Shown: piece by piece, positions 35,126 to 45,409 of the stretch | How positions within the stretch are numbered: the stretch's first letter is position 1 | Layout of the letters: each line of letters opens with the position of its first letter | Source of the DNA: Nostoc sp. JL34 | GTDB taxonomy: Bacteria > Cyanobacteriota > Cyanobacteriia > Cyanobacteriales > Nostocaceae | Reading direction: 5' to 3' | Assembly: GCF_017114945.1 (NCBI RefSeq) | Contig: NZ_JABXKQ010000043.1 | Location: 1-58,994 of the forward strand | DNA: 58,994 bases | Notes under the pieces: model-generated | Database searches by the model: none | The model's input: the letters and a program-made list of their open reading frames with translations, nothing else | What the model was told of the DNA's origin: nothing | Translations under genes and position numbers: made by a program

Positions 35126-38100
35126 CTAATTACCACTGGGAATTTCAATTAAAAACTCTGTTCCTTCTCCTGGTTTAGAGGAACACTTAATCTGACCATG
35201 ATGTTTTTCAACTATTATTTGATAGCTGATAGACAATCCTAACCCTGTACCTTTACCTGGTGCTTTGGTGGTAAAGAAGGGGTCAAACATGTGCGATCGC
35301 ACTTCTTCTGGAATCCCAAGACCATTATCAGCTATTCTAATTACAATCTGGTTCTGAACGGCTTGCGTACTAATCCAGATGGTCAAAGGTATTTTCGGAC
35401 ACGTTTGCAATAACTTCAAATATCTTTGCTGTATAGTGTTAAACTTTTCCTCTAATGCATCAATACTGTTACTCAAAAGATTCATAAACACTTGATTTAA
35501 TTGTGCTGGATAGCATTCGAGCAAAGGGAAAGTACCGTATTCTTTAATAATCTTAATAGCTGGACGTTCAATGTTATTTTTGAGTCGATGCCCTAAGATT
35601 AGCAAAGTACTATCCAAGCCTTCATGAATATCTACGGGCTTCAATTCAGCTTCATCTGTACGAGAAAAGTTACGCAGTGATAGCACAATTTCACAAATCC
35701 GCTCTGTTCCTAGTTGCATTGACTCAAGGGTTTTGGGTAAATCTTCAATGATAAAGTTCAAATCAGTTTTGTCAATTTGCTCTTGGACAGTTGGCAACAG
35801 TGAAGAGTTTTGTTGGTAAATTTTCACTATCTTTAGCAGTTCTTGAGTATATTCATTTAAATGAATCAGATTGCCAAAAATAAAACTGATGGGATTGTTG
35901 ATTTCATGGGCAACTCCAGCAAGTAGTTGTCCTAATCCTGCCATCTTTTCACCCTGAATTAACCTGGTCTGAGTTTGTTTTAATTCTTGCAGAGTTTGAG
36001 TCAGTTCTAAGGTTTGACGTTTAGTTTGTTCGAGTAATTCTGCTTGTTGAATCGCAATTCCTAATTGCACCCCGACTTGAGCCAGTAAATTAATTTCTTC
36101 CTCTTTCCAATAACGCGGTTGCGAATTTTGATAAGCAACTAATAATCCCCATAATTTTTCACCTTCCCGAATCGGAACAAAGGTTTCGTTACGCGGAAGT
36201 TCGTTATCGTCATCTGTGTCCTCAAAAGTTTCTATAATCATTGGTTGGGCTTGTACAACAGGTTTCCAACCATCTTTAAAAGAATCTGCTACAAATTTAC
36301 CGCTCCAATCCGGGTTGAAGCGGTAGATTGCAATTCGCTCGACTTCGAGCAACTCTCGCACAGCTTGAGTAGTGGTTCTAAAAATAGTTTTAATATCGAG
36401 TGACTGGCGGATTTTATCAATTGTTGCAGCCAGCAGTTCTTGCCGTTCCATTGCTTTCTCCCGTTCAGTGGCTTCTGCTAACTGGACAACCTGCATTTGA
36501 ACTTGCTTTAAATAAGAATCCTGTTTTAATGCTACTCCCAATTGCTCGGCTATTTGACTAGTAAATTCAATTTCAGAGGGTTGCCAATAACGAGGAGCGG
36601 TGCATTGGTGAATACACAGCAATCCCCAAAGTTCACCATTTTTCAATAGAGGTGCAACCAGATTTGCCCGCACTTGAAATTTTTCTAGGATTTGGACGTA
36701 GCAACCGGGAAACTTTGCTTGATGAATGTCAGCGATCGCATTTACCCGACCTTGGGCGTAAAGGTGTGCAAAGTTTTCCCCGAAGCAATAATCATAAACT
36801 TTTTCTGCTATTACCGAGTTACATTCAGGTACAAAATCCTCAGAAATAAATTCTCCTTCCCAATCTTTTTGCGGGTCAAAACGAAAGACTGTTACTCTGT
36901 CTGCTTGCAACATTTGCCGGGCCTCGGTGACAGTAGTCTGGAAGATTGTATCTAAATCTAAAGACTCCCGAATTCGAGTAATCACACTAGTTAATGTCTT
37001 TTGTTGCTCTGCTTGGTACTGAGCGTATGCCAGCAACTTATGGTGTCGGACTGCTACCCCAATTTGTGTACCAATTTTGAGCAGTGATTCGACTTCATAA
37101 GATTGCCACTGTCTGGGTGAGGTATTTTGGTAAGCAGCGATGATTCCCCAAAGTTGATCTCCCTGGAGAATAGGGGCAGTTGCAAAGGCTTTTGCCTGAA
37201 ATTGCTCTAACAGGGTTACGTGACAGTCTGTTAATCCAGCTTGATAAATGTCATTGACGGTAAATGTCTGGTTATTAACGTAACGTCCCCCTTGCGTTTG
37301 TTGTAAATAAGTATCAGCGATCGCAGGCTGAACGCCAACTAAAGGAGTCCAGCCTTCAGCAAATGATTCAGCAACAAAGTTACCACTCCAATCTGGATTG
37401 AAGCTAAATATGGCAACTCGATCAGCTTGCAGCAGCTTGCGTATTTCTTGAGTTGTGGTTTTAAAGATGGTTTCAATATCAAGAGGTGAGCGAATTTCAT
37501 CGACAATCTGAGCAATTACTTGGTCGCGCTGAACTGCTTGAGCTAATTTTGCGGCTTGCAATTGAACTTCATGGAGATGCCTCGCTTGTTGAATCGCTAC
37601 GGCAAGATGGTCAGCAATTTGACGAATAAATTCAATTTCTGATTCTTTCCAGTCACGAGTCTCACTGCACTGATGAATGCAAAGCAATCCCCACAGTTCC
37701 TTGTCTCGCGATAGAGGAACAACAAGATTGGACTGTACCTGGAATTTACTCAAAATTGCCAGATGACAATCACTCAGTCCCGCCTTGTAAATATCTGCTA
37801 TTGCTTGGACTTCACCTTGTTGATAACTGGAAGTAAATTGTTCTCCAAAGCAGTGATCGTAAACTTTTACTGCCATTGCTGAGTCCCAGCCAAGTGCAAC
37901 ATCTTCAGAAACAAATTCTCCCTCCCAGTTTTGTTCACGGTTGAACTGGAAGACTGCTACTCGGTCAGCATTTAGCAACTGTCGCACTTGTGTAACGGTA
38001 GTTTGAAAAATTGTTTCTAAGTCAAGAGACTCCCGAATCCGCACAATTACACTCGCCAAAGCCTTTTGTTGCTCTAGTTGCTCTTGAAGTTGAGCGCTTG

Positions 38101-38143
38101 ACAAGAGAAGTTGATGTTCCGTGAAATTTGAATTGGGTTCCAT
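35126..38143 (-). CDS. Four-GAF histidine kinase, candidate multi-chromophore cyanobacteriochrome
   Basis: 1005 residues, soluble. GAF1 (about 30-190) has Asp-His-Cys98-Phe plus Cys126-His. GAF2 (about 210-370) has [12 protein letters not shown] and Cys307-His. GAF3 (about 380-545) has Asp-Tyr-Cys453-Phe plus Cys481-Tyr. GAF4 (about 570-705) has neither Cys. A coiled coil leads to a kinase with GVAHEINNP (His746) and an HATPase ([20 protein letters not shown]). GAF1 and GAF3 fit the two-cysteine DXCF class, and GAF2 fits the red/green class. Bilin binding is inferred from these motifs. No response regulator lies next to the gene. Confidence 0.9.
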   Translation of the reverse strand: MEPNSNFTEHQLLLSSAQLQEQLEQQKALASVIVRIRESLDLETIFQTTVTQVRQLLNADRVAVFQFNREQNWEGEFVSEDVALGWDSAMAVKVYDHCFGEQFTSSYQQGEVQAIADIYKAGLSDCHLAILSKFQVQSNLVVPLSRDKELWGLLCIHQCSETRDWKESEIEFIRQIADHLAVAIQQARHLHEVQLQAAKLAQAVQRDQVIAQIVDEIRSPLDIETIFKTTTQEIRKLLQADRVAIFSFNPDWSGNFVAESFAEGWTPLVGVQPAIADTYLQQTQGGRYVNNQTFTVNDIYQAGLTDCHVTLLEQFQAKAFATAPILQGDQLWGIIAAYQNTSPRQWQSYEVESLLKIGTQIGVAVRHHKLLAYAQYQAEQQKTLTSVITRIRESLDLDTIFQTTVTEARQMLQADRVTVFRFDPQKDWEGEFISEDFVPECNSVIAEKVYDYCFGENFAHLYAQGRVNAIADIHQAKFPGCYVQILEKFQVRANLVAPLLKNGELWGLLCIHQCTAPRYWQPSEIEFTSQIAEQLGVALKQDSYLKQVQMQVVQLAEATEREKAMERQELLAATIDKIRQSLDIKTIFRTTTQAVRELLEVERIAIYRFNPDWSGKFVADSFKDGWKPVVQAQPMIIETFEDTDDDNELPRNETFVPIREGEKLWGLLVAYQNSQPRYWKEEEINLLAQVGVQLGIAIQQAELLEQTKRQTLELTQTLQELKQTQTRLIQGEKMAGLGQLLAGVAHEINNPISFIFGNLIHLNEYTQELLKIVKIYQQNSSLLPTVQEQIDKTDLNFIIEDLPKTLESMQLGTERICEIVLSLRNFSRTDEAELKPVDIHEGLDSTLLILGHRLKNNIERPAIKIIKEYGTFPLLECYPAQLNQVFMNLLSNSIDALEEKFNTIQQRYLKLLQTCPKIPLTIWISTQAVQNQIVIRIADNGLGIPEEVRSHMFDPFFTTKAPGKGTGLGLSISYQIIVEKHHGQIKCSSKPGEGTEFLIEIPSGN

Positions 38144-38866
38144 TGCTCTGGATTATGTCGTTTTTATACAAAGGTTCCTGACACAAAACTTCATAGGGTT
38201 AAAGGGTGTCAAAAATATGACAAACTGTAAATTTTTACAGTGTTCAACTATTTCCCAGAAGACGGTTATGAGAGAAGGCAGGAGGGAGAAGGACGTTCAG
38301 CGATCGCTCAGTCGAGCCGCAGAAGACAGGAGAAAAGAAGTATGAATGAAAACTTTCCTTCTCTACGAGAGGCTGCGCCAACGACAAGCTCAGGAACCAT
38401 AGTGCTGGGTGATTACCCAGTTGAAATAGAAGATACTGGTGCAAGACGTGCAGCCCGAGATATAAAGCTTCCACAGCCTAAGTCCCACGTTTTTAAGAGT
38501 GGGTTACTCCTGCCTCCTGATTGTTATAGTTCCCCTTTCTTGATCTATCCTCGTAATGGGTTAAAAAATAATTTTGGCTTGTCCACAACAGAGGAGATGA
38601 CTAAGTTAGTGTTGCCCAGGCAAATCAGAAAAGCGATCTGACCCCTTTGGAATCGGGATCTAACCAACTTGCAATTCGCTGTATCATAGCAATACTCAGG
38701 AATTTAATTTTAAGCGTAGGCGTAGCCCAAAGTAGACATCGCTCCGCCAATGCAGGGGCGAAGGGGTTTAAAATTACTAATTTATCAAAATTTACCTGAC
38801 AGACTGCGGGATTTCAGGTTAAATGTTTTAAAGTATGCACTCTGCAAGAGTTGTCGGGTATTATTC
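38144..38866. other. 720-bp spacer with repeat fragments
   Basis: Between the divergent four-GAF kinase and murJ. It contains an open frame (38240-38641) that I do not believe: its translation has no family signature and runs through repeat DNA (CTCTACGAGAGGCTGCGCC at 38362-38380; GGCGTAGCCCAAAG near 38715). A piece around 38481-38515 (GTCCCACG, then GTGGGTTACTCC) resembles the hairpin at insertion-sequence right ends, but no transposase is left. Both promoters must lie here. Confidence 0.45.
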
Positions 38867-40471
38867 GTGACACAACAAGACCAAAAACCCTCTCGTTCTT
38901 TCGCTGGAATTGCTGGCATTGTTGCCGCAGCCACATTAATTAGTAAAGTCTTCGGTTTAGTACGGCAGCAAGCGATCGCTGCCGCATTTGGTGTTGGTGC
39001 TGCTGCCACTGCCTATAGTTATGCCTATATTATCCCTGGCTTTCTATTGATCTTACTCGGTGGCGTAAATGGACCATTACACAGTGCGCTCGTCAGCGTT
39101 TTAGCGAAGCGGCGGCGAGAAGAAGCGGCTCCCCTAGTGGAAACTGTGACAACGCTAGTCGGTGGAGTGCTGTTACTAGTGACAGTTGCTCAGATTTTCT
39201 TTGCGGATGCGATCGTTGATATAGTTGGTCATGGTTTGGAAGAGACAACCAGAGCGATCGCCATTCAACAACTCCGCATTATGGCACCGATGGCTTTATT
39301 TGCCGGTTTAATTGGCATAGGCTTCGGTACTCTCAATACAGCCAATCAATATTGGTTACTCTCCATTAGCCCTTTATTATCCAGTATTACCGTTGTTGGC
39401 GGTCTTGCTATCTTGGCAATGCAACTGGGCAAGGACATTATTAAGCCGGAGTACGCTTTAATCGGGGGAATGGTATTAGCTTGGGGAACTTTGGCAGGAG
39501 CAATTCTCCAGTGGTTAGTGCAGCTAATTGTCCAGTGGCGGTTAGGGTTGGGCACATTACGCCTGCGGTTTGAGTTTAAATCCCCAGGCGTTCAAGAAGT
39601 TATCAAAATCATGACTCCGGCAACAGTTTCCTCTGGAATGATGCCTATTAATGTTGCCACTGACCTTTATTTTGCTAGTCCTATCCCTGGGGCGGCGGCA
39701 GGATTTAACTATGCCAATCTATTAGTCCAAACTCCCTTAGGGATTATTTCTAATATCATTTTACTGCCTCTATTACCGATATTTGCCAAACTTGCTGGCC
39801 CCGAAAATTGGCCAGAGTTAAAATCACGCATTCGCCAAGGACTGCTACTCACTGCTTTTACGATGTTACCGCTAGGGGCACTGATGGTGTCGCTATCAGT
39901 ACCCATTGTGCAGGTGGTATATGAACGCGGTGCTTTCAAGCCAGAAGCCACACAGCTAGTTTCATCATTGTTAGTGGCTTATGGAATTGGGATGTTTGTC
40001 TATTTGGGACGTGATGTCTTGGTGCGAGTATTCTATGCTTTGGGCGATGGACAAACACCTTTTCGCATCAGTATTTTTAATATCTTGCTCAACATCTTAT
40101 TAGATTGGTTTTTCGTTAAACCTTTTGGCGCTCCCGGTTTGGTGTTAGCAACAGTGGGTGTAAATTGTAGCTCAATGTTAATGCTGTTATGGTTGCTTGA
40201 TCGCAAACTCAATGGTTTACCTTGGCGTGAGTGGAGTTTGCCGATTCTGGGTTTGGCTGGTGGTAGCGTGCTAGCTGGGGTAGCAAGCTATGGAACTTTG
40301 ATTGGTTCTCAGCACTTGTTAGGTAAAACGGGTTTACTAATTCTGGTGTTGCAGTTGTGTGTATCTGGCTTCGTAGGGCTTGTGGTGTTTGCTGCGATCG
40401 CTTCATGGCTGAAAATACCAGAGGTGAATATATTTATATCTCGTCTACGTCAGCGTTTTTTGAAGAAATAA
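38867..40471 (+). CDS. murJ: Lipid II flippase MurJ
   Basis: 534 residues from a GTG at 38867 (reads VTQQDQKPSRSFAG); a longer frame upstream reads repeat DNA. About 14 membrane helices. Signatures: ATLISKVFGLVRQQAIAAAF near the N-terminus, GGVNGPLHSALVSVLA, RVFYALGDGQTPFRIS, and VNCSSMLMLLWLL. MurJ flips the peptidoglycan precursor lipid II to the periplasmic face. Length and topology match the MviN/MurJ family. It is a single gene, divergent from the GAF kinase. Confidence 0.93.
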   Translation: MTQQDQKPSRSFAGIAGIVAAATLISKVFGLVRQQAIAAAFGVGAAATAYSYAYIIPGFLLILLGGVNGPLHSALVSVLAKRRREEAAPLVETVTTLVGGVLLLVTVAQIFFADAIVDIVGHGLEETTRAIAIQQLRIMAPMALFAGLIGIGFGTLNTANQYWLLSISPLLSSITVVGGLAILAMQLGKDIIKPEYALIGGMVLAWGTLAGAILQWLVQLIVQWRLGLGTLRLRFEFKSPGVQEVIKIMTPATVSSGMMPINVATDLYFASPIPGAAAGFNYANLLVQTPLGIISNIILLPLLPIFAKLAGPENWPELKSRIRQGLLLTAFTMLPLGALMVSLSVPIVQVVYERGAFKPEATQLVSSLLVAYGIGMFVYLGRDVLVRVFYALGDGQTPFRISIFNILLNILLDWFFVKPFGAPGLVLATVGVNCSSMLMLLWLLDRKLNGLPWREWSLPILGLAGGSVLAGVASYGTLIGSQHLLGKTGLLILVLQLCVSGFVGLVVFAAIASWLKIPEVNIFISRLRQRFLKK

Positions 40472-40508
40472 CTGTTATTTGAATTTTTCAGTTGTTACAC
40501 CCAAGTGT

Positions 40509-40597
40509 GTGAGAAATAATTCAGCCACTTGGGTGAACCAAGTGTGCGAGGTTACATTTTGTAAAAAAAGAGATTCTAGTACTAGAGAAGATTGATT
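40509..40597 (+). promoter_or_regulatory. Leader element shared with the gene at 15643
   Basis: Aligns over about 90 bases with 15527-15615 and ends 26 bases before the ATG at 40624. It includes CACTTGG-GTGAA-CCAAGTG, a perfect 7-bp inverted repeat at 40526-40544 that is weaker in the 15-kb copy. Confidence 0.7.
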
Positions 40598-40623
40598 TTA
40601 CTAACTCTAGTGAGAATAATTCT

Positions 40624-41136
40624 ATGAAATTTACAAAATTAGCTGCCTCTTTCCTTGCTGTTGCTTCCATTGTCCTCTCAGCCGGCATTGCATCTGCTCA
40701 AACAGCAGGTACTAACGGTAACTACATCGGTGCTGGTGTTGCTGTTGGTGCAACCAGTGGCGGACAAGGAAACGATGAAGCACAAATTGGTGGTAATATT
40801 CAAGGACGATACGCCGTTCCCAATGCCCCTGTTTCACTGCGGGGTTCTGTGCTGTATGGTGGTGATGCTGCTGCAATTATGCCCATAGTCACTTATGATG
40901 CACCCATCGCCAAAAATACTAACGTTTACTTCGGTGGTGGTTATTCTTTTGTAACTGACGAAGGTCAAAAAACCCCATTGGGCAATCGGAATTCACCTGT
41001 AGTCACCCTTGGTATTGAATCAGAAGTTAGCAAAAATGTCATTGCCTACGGCGATACTAAATGGGGTATTGACGCTTACAGAAATAGTGATGCTGATGCC
41101 GTCAGTTTCCAAGCCGGATTAGGCTATCGTTTCTAG
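40624..41136 (+). CDS. Small outer-membrane beta-barrel-like protein
   Basis: 170 residues. The signal peptide MKFTKLAASFLAVASIVLSA is cleaved after ASA. The mature part has alternating strands rich in Gly, Tyr and Val (GNYIGAGVAVGA, NVYFGGGYSFV) and ends FQAGLGYRF, with the terminal Phe that outer-membrane barrels use for assembly. About eight strands would fit. No named family is recognised. It has its own leader, shared with the exported protein at 15643, and its own terminator. Confidence 0.8.
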   Translation: MKFTKLAASFLAVASIVLSAGIASAQTAGTNGNYIGAGVAVGATSGGQGNDEAQIGGNIQGRYAVPNAPVSLRGSVLYGGDAAAIMPIVTYDAPIAKNTNVYFGGGYSFVTDEGQKTPLGNRNSPVVTLGIESEVSKNVIAYGDTKWGIDAYRNSDADAVSFQAGLGYRF

Positions 41137-41211
41137 TGATTACGAGCTAGAAAACGGCTTATTCGGAAGTTAAAGCAATGATGTTTACCAGCCGTAATAG
41201 TAATTCATTCT

Positions 41212-41254
41212 TTCATACCTGAGTATTCATATTCAGGTATGAATCATTTTTTTT
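41212..41254 (+). terminator. Intrinsic terminator after the beta-barrel gene
   Basis: TTCATACCTGA pairs with TCAGGTATGAA (11 bp, 10-base loop), followed within three bases by eight T. Confidence 0.88.
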
Positions 41255-41346
41255 GATGATTTTGATAAAAAATGATATTGGCTAGTATTGATACTTTCTC
41301 TTAAAGTGAAATGAGCAATAGCGAATATACGTATAAGATATTACTG

Positions 41347-41631
41347 ATGAAAAAAATTAATTCCATTCCAGAAATAGTTGGTGAAACAACTGACGTGGAA
41401 TCTTGGCTGATTCGAGCGGGGCTAAGATTTTCTGACTTAGGTAATGATGCCGCAAGTATTGCAATCCGTAAGCAATGGCGAGAGTACCAAGCCGCAGTTC
41501 ACAGATGCTGTGTAACTCTACACCAACCACCATCACGTGTTCAACTAAGCGGCGACTATGCCAACTTGAGAATACCTGGTGGTGCATCAACCAATTCTGC
41601 GATCGCCTGTCGAGTTGTCCCAAGTCCTTAG
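41347..41631 (+). CDS. Possible small protein, doubtful
   Basis: 94 residues from the ATG at 41347 (MKKINSIPEIVGETTDVESW). The N-terminal half looks protein-like (VESWLIRAGLRFSDLG), but the C-terminal half is low in character, and an open frame of similar length lies on the other strand. No family is recognised and no clear ribosome binding site is seen. Confidence 0.3.
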   Translation: MKKINSIPEIVGETTDVESWLIRAGLRFSDLGNDAASIAIRKQWREYQAAVHRCCVTLHQPPSRVQLSGDYANLRIPGGASTNSAIACRVVPSP

Positions 41632-41850
41632 ACTGGGTAAAAGAGAGAAAATCTATAGCAGTCTGCTTTGATTTCTGAATTTATTTGTATAGGCAGGCAA
41701 TATGATGTGCTTTTTAGTTGCATAGTTCAAATGGCTAGAAAGACGCAAAGATATGGGGACACGGAGATCCGCAGATGCAATAATATAATAGGCATTTTTC
41801 CTCCCCTGTCTCCCCTACTTATCCGAACCGTATCGACTCAGCACGATTCA

Positions 41851-44733
41851 TTAATTACCCTGTTGCACACCGCCCACTACTGGCTTAACTTCCGAAAATG
41901 GATCAGTGCCACCACCCCAGTTAAAATCACTAATTCGGATGCTGAAGCCGCCTAACTCCAGCACCGGATTGTAACGCAAGGTGATGCCATAGGTGCGACG
42001 GCTATATTCCAAAATGTAGTCGGTACTAGATTCTTTACCAGTATCCAAGTTAACAGATGTTTGAAAACCTAAGCGAAAAGGGCCGTAGATTTGCTGTGAT
42101 ATTCCAGCCGTCAAAACTTTGTTGTCAACGGAACGGTCAAACAAAAACGGTGATAAACCGTTATTTAAGCCTTGAGAGAAAATGATATTAAAGGCGGTGT
42201 AGTCTAAAAAAGGTCGAGAAAAATGACCAATTTGCCCTACTAAGCCAATTGTACCAGTTAAGGTGCTTTGGTTATCACCATTGCTGTAATAACTGGTAGT
42301 GCCTGTGAGTCCAGCGATCGCTTGCAAGTAAGGAACTACAGGGCTAGCCGTGTATCGTAATCCCTCAGCAGCAGTAGGTGGTAATGGTTTTCCCCGCCAT
42401 AGCAACACCCCAGTATTTAGGGCAACGCTGCCTTGTAAACGACCTAGTGAGATGCGATCGTTTTCTCGGACTGGTTTTAGCAAGTCTTGGCGATCGGTGT
42501 TGGCATCAATATACTGGGCACTTCCCTGGTAGCTGAGGTTGATGCCACTTTTTCCTAAAGGAATCACCGGAGAGGTAATAATGCCGCCAAAACTGCTCTG
42601 GACAGTTTGAAAACCCAGAGTACCGTTGTAGAGACGATCGCGGTAGTTATATTGCACATTCAATGTGTGGGGAAGGGAACTGCCTAATATCTGGCGTAAT
42701 CCCAAATTCACTCGCAAATTTTCTTCCACGTTGTTCAAGTTAAAACTAGTTAACTCCCCAGTTCCCTGAACTACCGTCCGTGGACTCAAAACAGAATTTA
42801 TCTTGGTCTTCACACCAAACAGTGCGCCTAAGTCACCCGTGCCTTCTTGCACAGCTCTCTGTACGAATAACTGGGGCGTGATCGTCAAGCGTGTCTGCTC
42901 TGTATCGATCACTGGAAAGCCACGCTCAATATATAAACCACCCCGCTTATCTCCATCATAGCCAGGGGAGACTATTGCAGGTGTCACGTCCCGCTCCCGG
43001 CGGTCAATAGTCCGCTCATTCAGCGGAATTGGTAAGGAAATTCTTTGATCCAATACTAAACGCTGCTTCTGTGTCCTGATGCGGTCTACCAAGGGTGATT
43101 CTCGCGTCAAAGTTACTTTATCTGCGCGTAATTCTAGTTCTGGGGGCGAAAAAGGATCGTTGGTGATGCGGACATCGTTTGCTTGCCAGCCTTGTGGGTA
43201 GAAGTCAATGTGTTCAGCTTCAAACCTGAGCCGATTCACTGCACCCCCTGTTTTCTGGGGCGGGATGTTGCTAGCATCTGCCTGACCACCAAATGTCAGA
43301 TCAATTCCTCCAGGACTGCTCACACCGGAAACGGGCTGATTGGCTCTAATGCGATCGCTTGGCGGACGTTTTGGGACTCCACCAGTACTTACATCGGTGG
43401 GTAAAAAAGCAAAATCAGTTTGTGCTGAGGGTACGTAAATTTCTCCTCGACCATTTTCCAGTTCCCCACTATCTTGAACAAAGTTATAGGTAAAGCGTTG
43501 TCCACGCAGTATCTGATCGCCCCGTGTTAAAGTGATGTTGCCTTCCCCCGCAGCGATCAAGTTGTCCAAATTTACTTGCAAGCGATCGGCATCCACTACC
43601 GCCCCATCAAATCGCACAACTACATTACCTACAGCTGTAATAATTCGCCGTTGCTCATCATACTCTTGCCGATCTGAAGTGACTTCTACAATTCTCGGCC
43701 CGGTTGGCGGCGTGCTAGCTGGCGCAGTTGTACCAGATGGTTGAGCTTGTGGCTGATTAGTGGTATTTACCTGTGGTGTAGGCGTTGGTACTTGAGCTTG
43801 TTGCTGGACTTGGGACTTGAATTCTACAGTGATGGGCGTTGAGAGTTGGTTTGTCGGTTTACGAGACTTGAATGTTATAAAATTTTGTACTGATTGAGAA
43901 CTCGGTGCAAGATCAGCAGCAGATACAGAGATATTGTCTCTTTTTGGAGACTGTTGTGCAGTAATATCACGTTGCTGTTTTTGTTGGGTTAACTTCTCAG
44001 CTAAAATTTCCGCCTTGGATTTGCCTAACTTGTTGCTGTTTGTGACAACTGGGGCAATTTGAAGAGGGCGCGGAGATTGAGCGACAAGGGGATTTGGAGA
44101 AACTCTATAGCTAAAGCTAGAAGAGTCCAAAAAGGTTTGTTTTTCTGCACCACTAGAGGTTGGATCTAGCGATCGCTCACCGAGTTGTTGAGAAGGTTCA
44201 CTTTTTGCGTGGTCAGAAGCCTCTGCTGCAACTTTTCTTGGCAACGCAGCGGTTTCTCTTTGCATCTCCCGTTTCCGCAGCGCCGATATGAGGAGAAGTT
44301 CCGAGCGCCGAACTCCGCCACTAGGACTTGTCTTTGTGTCTTCTGTATTTTGGCGATTAGAGGTTGTAACTTCCGGCGTGGGATAACCAACGACCAGTGG
44401 CTGCCCCAAAAGCGCAGCAGTTGTAGAACCGATGAGTGGCGAACTTTCCGGTGGGAAGGTTTCTGGTGAATAAGGTACAGAGGAAGTTTCGGCAACTACC
44501 AAGTCATCTTGAGTTGAGTTGATCGGAGTTGGCAATGAAGGATCACTCTTGGAGTTGCCCACTATTGCCAACTGAGGCAAATCCTTTGGCTGCTTGGATT
44601 TATCTGTTTTTTCGTGTATTCCAGTATCTACACCTGAAAGAAACTGTGTATGACTAGCAGATGAGGTGGGATTTACAGGTTGTAAAGATTCAACGATAGG
44701 AGGCGGAGCGGGTGGCAGAACTGGATGAAGCAT
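41851..44733 (-). CDS. OstA/LptA-domain outer-membrane assembly protein (DUF3769 type)
   Basis: 960 residues from the ATG at 44733 (MLHPVLPPAPPPIVE); an ATG at 44793 is also in frame. Residues about 1-360 are a low-complexity Pro/Ser/Gln-rich linker. Then comes an OstA-like beta domain (RIVEVTSDRQEYDEQRRIIT, TAVGNVVVRF, ITLTRGDQILRGQRFTYNF). The C-terminal half is beta-rich with barrel-like strands (TLNVQYNYRDRLYNG, YILEYSRRTYGITLRYNP), fitting DUF3769. It is the likely cyanobacterial counterpart of LptD in placing LPS in the outer membrane; that role is inferred. psbI lies just upstream on the same strand. Confidence 0.82.
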   Translation of the reverse strand: MLHPVLPPAPPPIVESLQPVNPTSSASHTQFLSGVDTGIHEKTDKSKQPKDLPQLAIVGNSKSDPSLPTPINSTQDDLVVAETSSVPYSPETFPPESSPLIGSTTAALLGQPLVVGYPTPEVTTSNRQNTEDTKTSPSGGVRRSELLLISALRKREMQRETAALPRKVAAEASDHAKSEPSQQLGERSLDPTSSGAEKQTFLDSSSFSYRVSPNPLVAQSPRPLQIAPVVTNSNKLGKSKAEILAEKLTQQKQQRDITAQQSPKRDNISVSAADLAPSSQSVQNFITFKSRKPTNQLSTPITVEFKSQVQQQAQVPTPTPQVNTTNQPQAQPSGTTAPASTPPTGPRIVEVTSDRQEYDEQRRIITAVGNVVVRFDGAVVDADRLQVNLDNLIAAGEGNITLTRGDQILRGQRFTYNFVQDSGELENGRGEIYVPSAQTDFAFLPTDVSTGGVPKRPPSDRIRANQPVSGVSSPGGIDLTFGGQADASNIPPQKTGGAVNRLRFEAEHIDFYPQGWQANDVRITNDPFSPPELELRADKVTLTRESPLVDRIRTQKQRLVLDQRISLPIPLNERTIDRRERDVTPAIVSPGYDGDKRGGLYIERGFPVIDTEQTRLTITPQLFVQRAVQEGTGDLGALFGVKTKINSVLSPRTVVQGTGELTSFNLNNVEENLRVNLGLRQILGSSLPHTLNVQYNYRDRLYNGTLGFQTVQSSFGGIITSPVIPLGKSGINLSYQGSAQYIDANTDRQDLLKPVRENDRISLGRLQGSVALNTGVLLWRGKPLPPTAAEGLRYTASPVVPYLQAIAGLTGTTSYYSNGDNQSTLTGTIGLVGQIGHFSRPFLDYTAFNIIFSQGLNNGLSPFLFDRSVDNKVLTAGISQQIYGPFRLGFQTSVNLDTGKESSTDYILEYSRRTYGITLRYNPVLELGGFSIRISDFNWGGGTDPFSEVKPVVGGVQQGN

Positions 44734-44845
44734 AAGTGAGCAAAATCGGGCTAACAAACAGCCAAATGACGAAGGGAAGGATAAACTATACATTTTGCCT
44801 TCCGACTGTCGCCTTCTGCTACCTACAGCAAGCTACCTGGAGGAA

Positions 44846-44876
44846 GAAACTTACTAATTTTCGCTTAGTAAGTTTC
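44846..44876 (-). terminator. 12-bp hairpin after psbI
   Basis: GAAACTTACTAA pairs perfectly with TTAGTAAGTTTC across a 7-base loop. It lies about 55 bp beyond the psbI stop and before the OstA-like gene, so it probably separates the two transcripts. The T run is weak. Confidence 0.55.
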
Positions 44877-44929
44877 CGTGGCGTTTAGTATTTTCCGCCT
44901 TCCAAAGTCGCGGATGATTTATCGCCCTT

Positions 44930-45046
44930 TTACTCTAAGTCCCGACGGCCGGGGTTACGAGCTGGATCGTTCGACAAAAATCCGAAGATGAAGATAGTTA
45001 CGAAGAAGGCAACAACAATATAAACAGCGATTTTTAAAGTCAGCAT
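44930..45046 (-). CDS. psbI: Photosystem II reaction centre protein I
   Basis: 38 residues beginning [20 protein letters not shown] and ending [14 protein letters not shown], an unmistakable PsbI: one membrane helix followed by the conserved charged tail. The ATG at 45046 has a GGAG site seven bases upstream. PsbI binds next to D1 and CP43 early in photosystem II assembly. The gene is short enough to be missed by length cut-offs. It has its own upstream spacer and a hairpin downstream. Confidence 0.97.
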
Positions 45047-45409
45047 AGAAATATCTCCAACGGGTAAAACAAAGAGAGCTTTTTTTCAGGATCTGCCATG
45101 CAGAAAACACAGCTACTTTATATTACCCAAATCTCGTCCCTTTTTTAGAGGACTCTGGGGACTGAGGATTGGGGACTGGGGATTAGGGATTGATAGTGCC
45201 TATCCTACACTTATTGAGAATAGTGCAAGATATCGTCTGACTTTTAGATGCCCTTAGGAAATAACTCAGAGAGTGTTTACTCCTGTGACGTTGACTAACG
45301 GTAAAGGTTTCTAAAAAAAAGGAACAGGTTACAGGTTACAGAAAATAATTACTATCCCACTAGTCCCCAGTCCCCAGTCCCCAGTCCCCAGTCCCCAATC
45401 CCCCATTTC
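45047..45409. other. Spacer upstream of psbI with repeat islands
   Basis: No gene seen. It should hold the psbI promoter in the first 100 bp. A degenerate run of GGGGACT/GGGGATT heptamers lies at about 45150-45190 and an array of TCCCCAG at 45364-45398. Confidence 0.6.
45364..45398. repeat. 7-bp tandem repeat (TCCCCAG)4 plus variant
   Basis: Four perfect TCCCCAG units and one TCCCCAA, ending just before the stop codon of the acyltransferase gene at 45410. Confidence 0.92.

Noticed and set aside
38481..38515. Possible right end of an IS200/IS605-type element
   Set aside because: Only a short imperfect hairpin resembles such an end. No transposase or tnpB sequence and no left end are present.
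38240..38641. 133-codon open frame between the GAF kinase and murJ
   Set aside because: It runs through dispersed-repeat DNA, has no family signature, and its codon pattern does not resemble neighbouring genes.
41357..41623. 88-codon minus-strand frame opposite the doubtful gene at 41347
   Set aside because: No ribosome binding site or motif; at most one strand is coding here and neither is strong.
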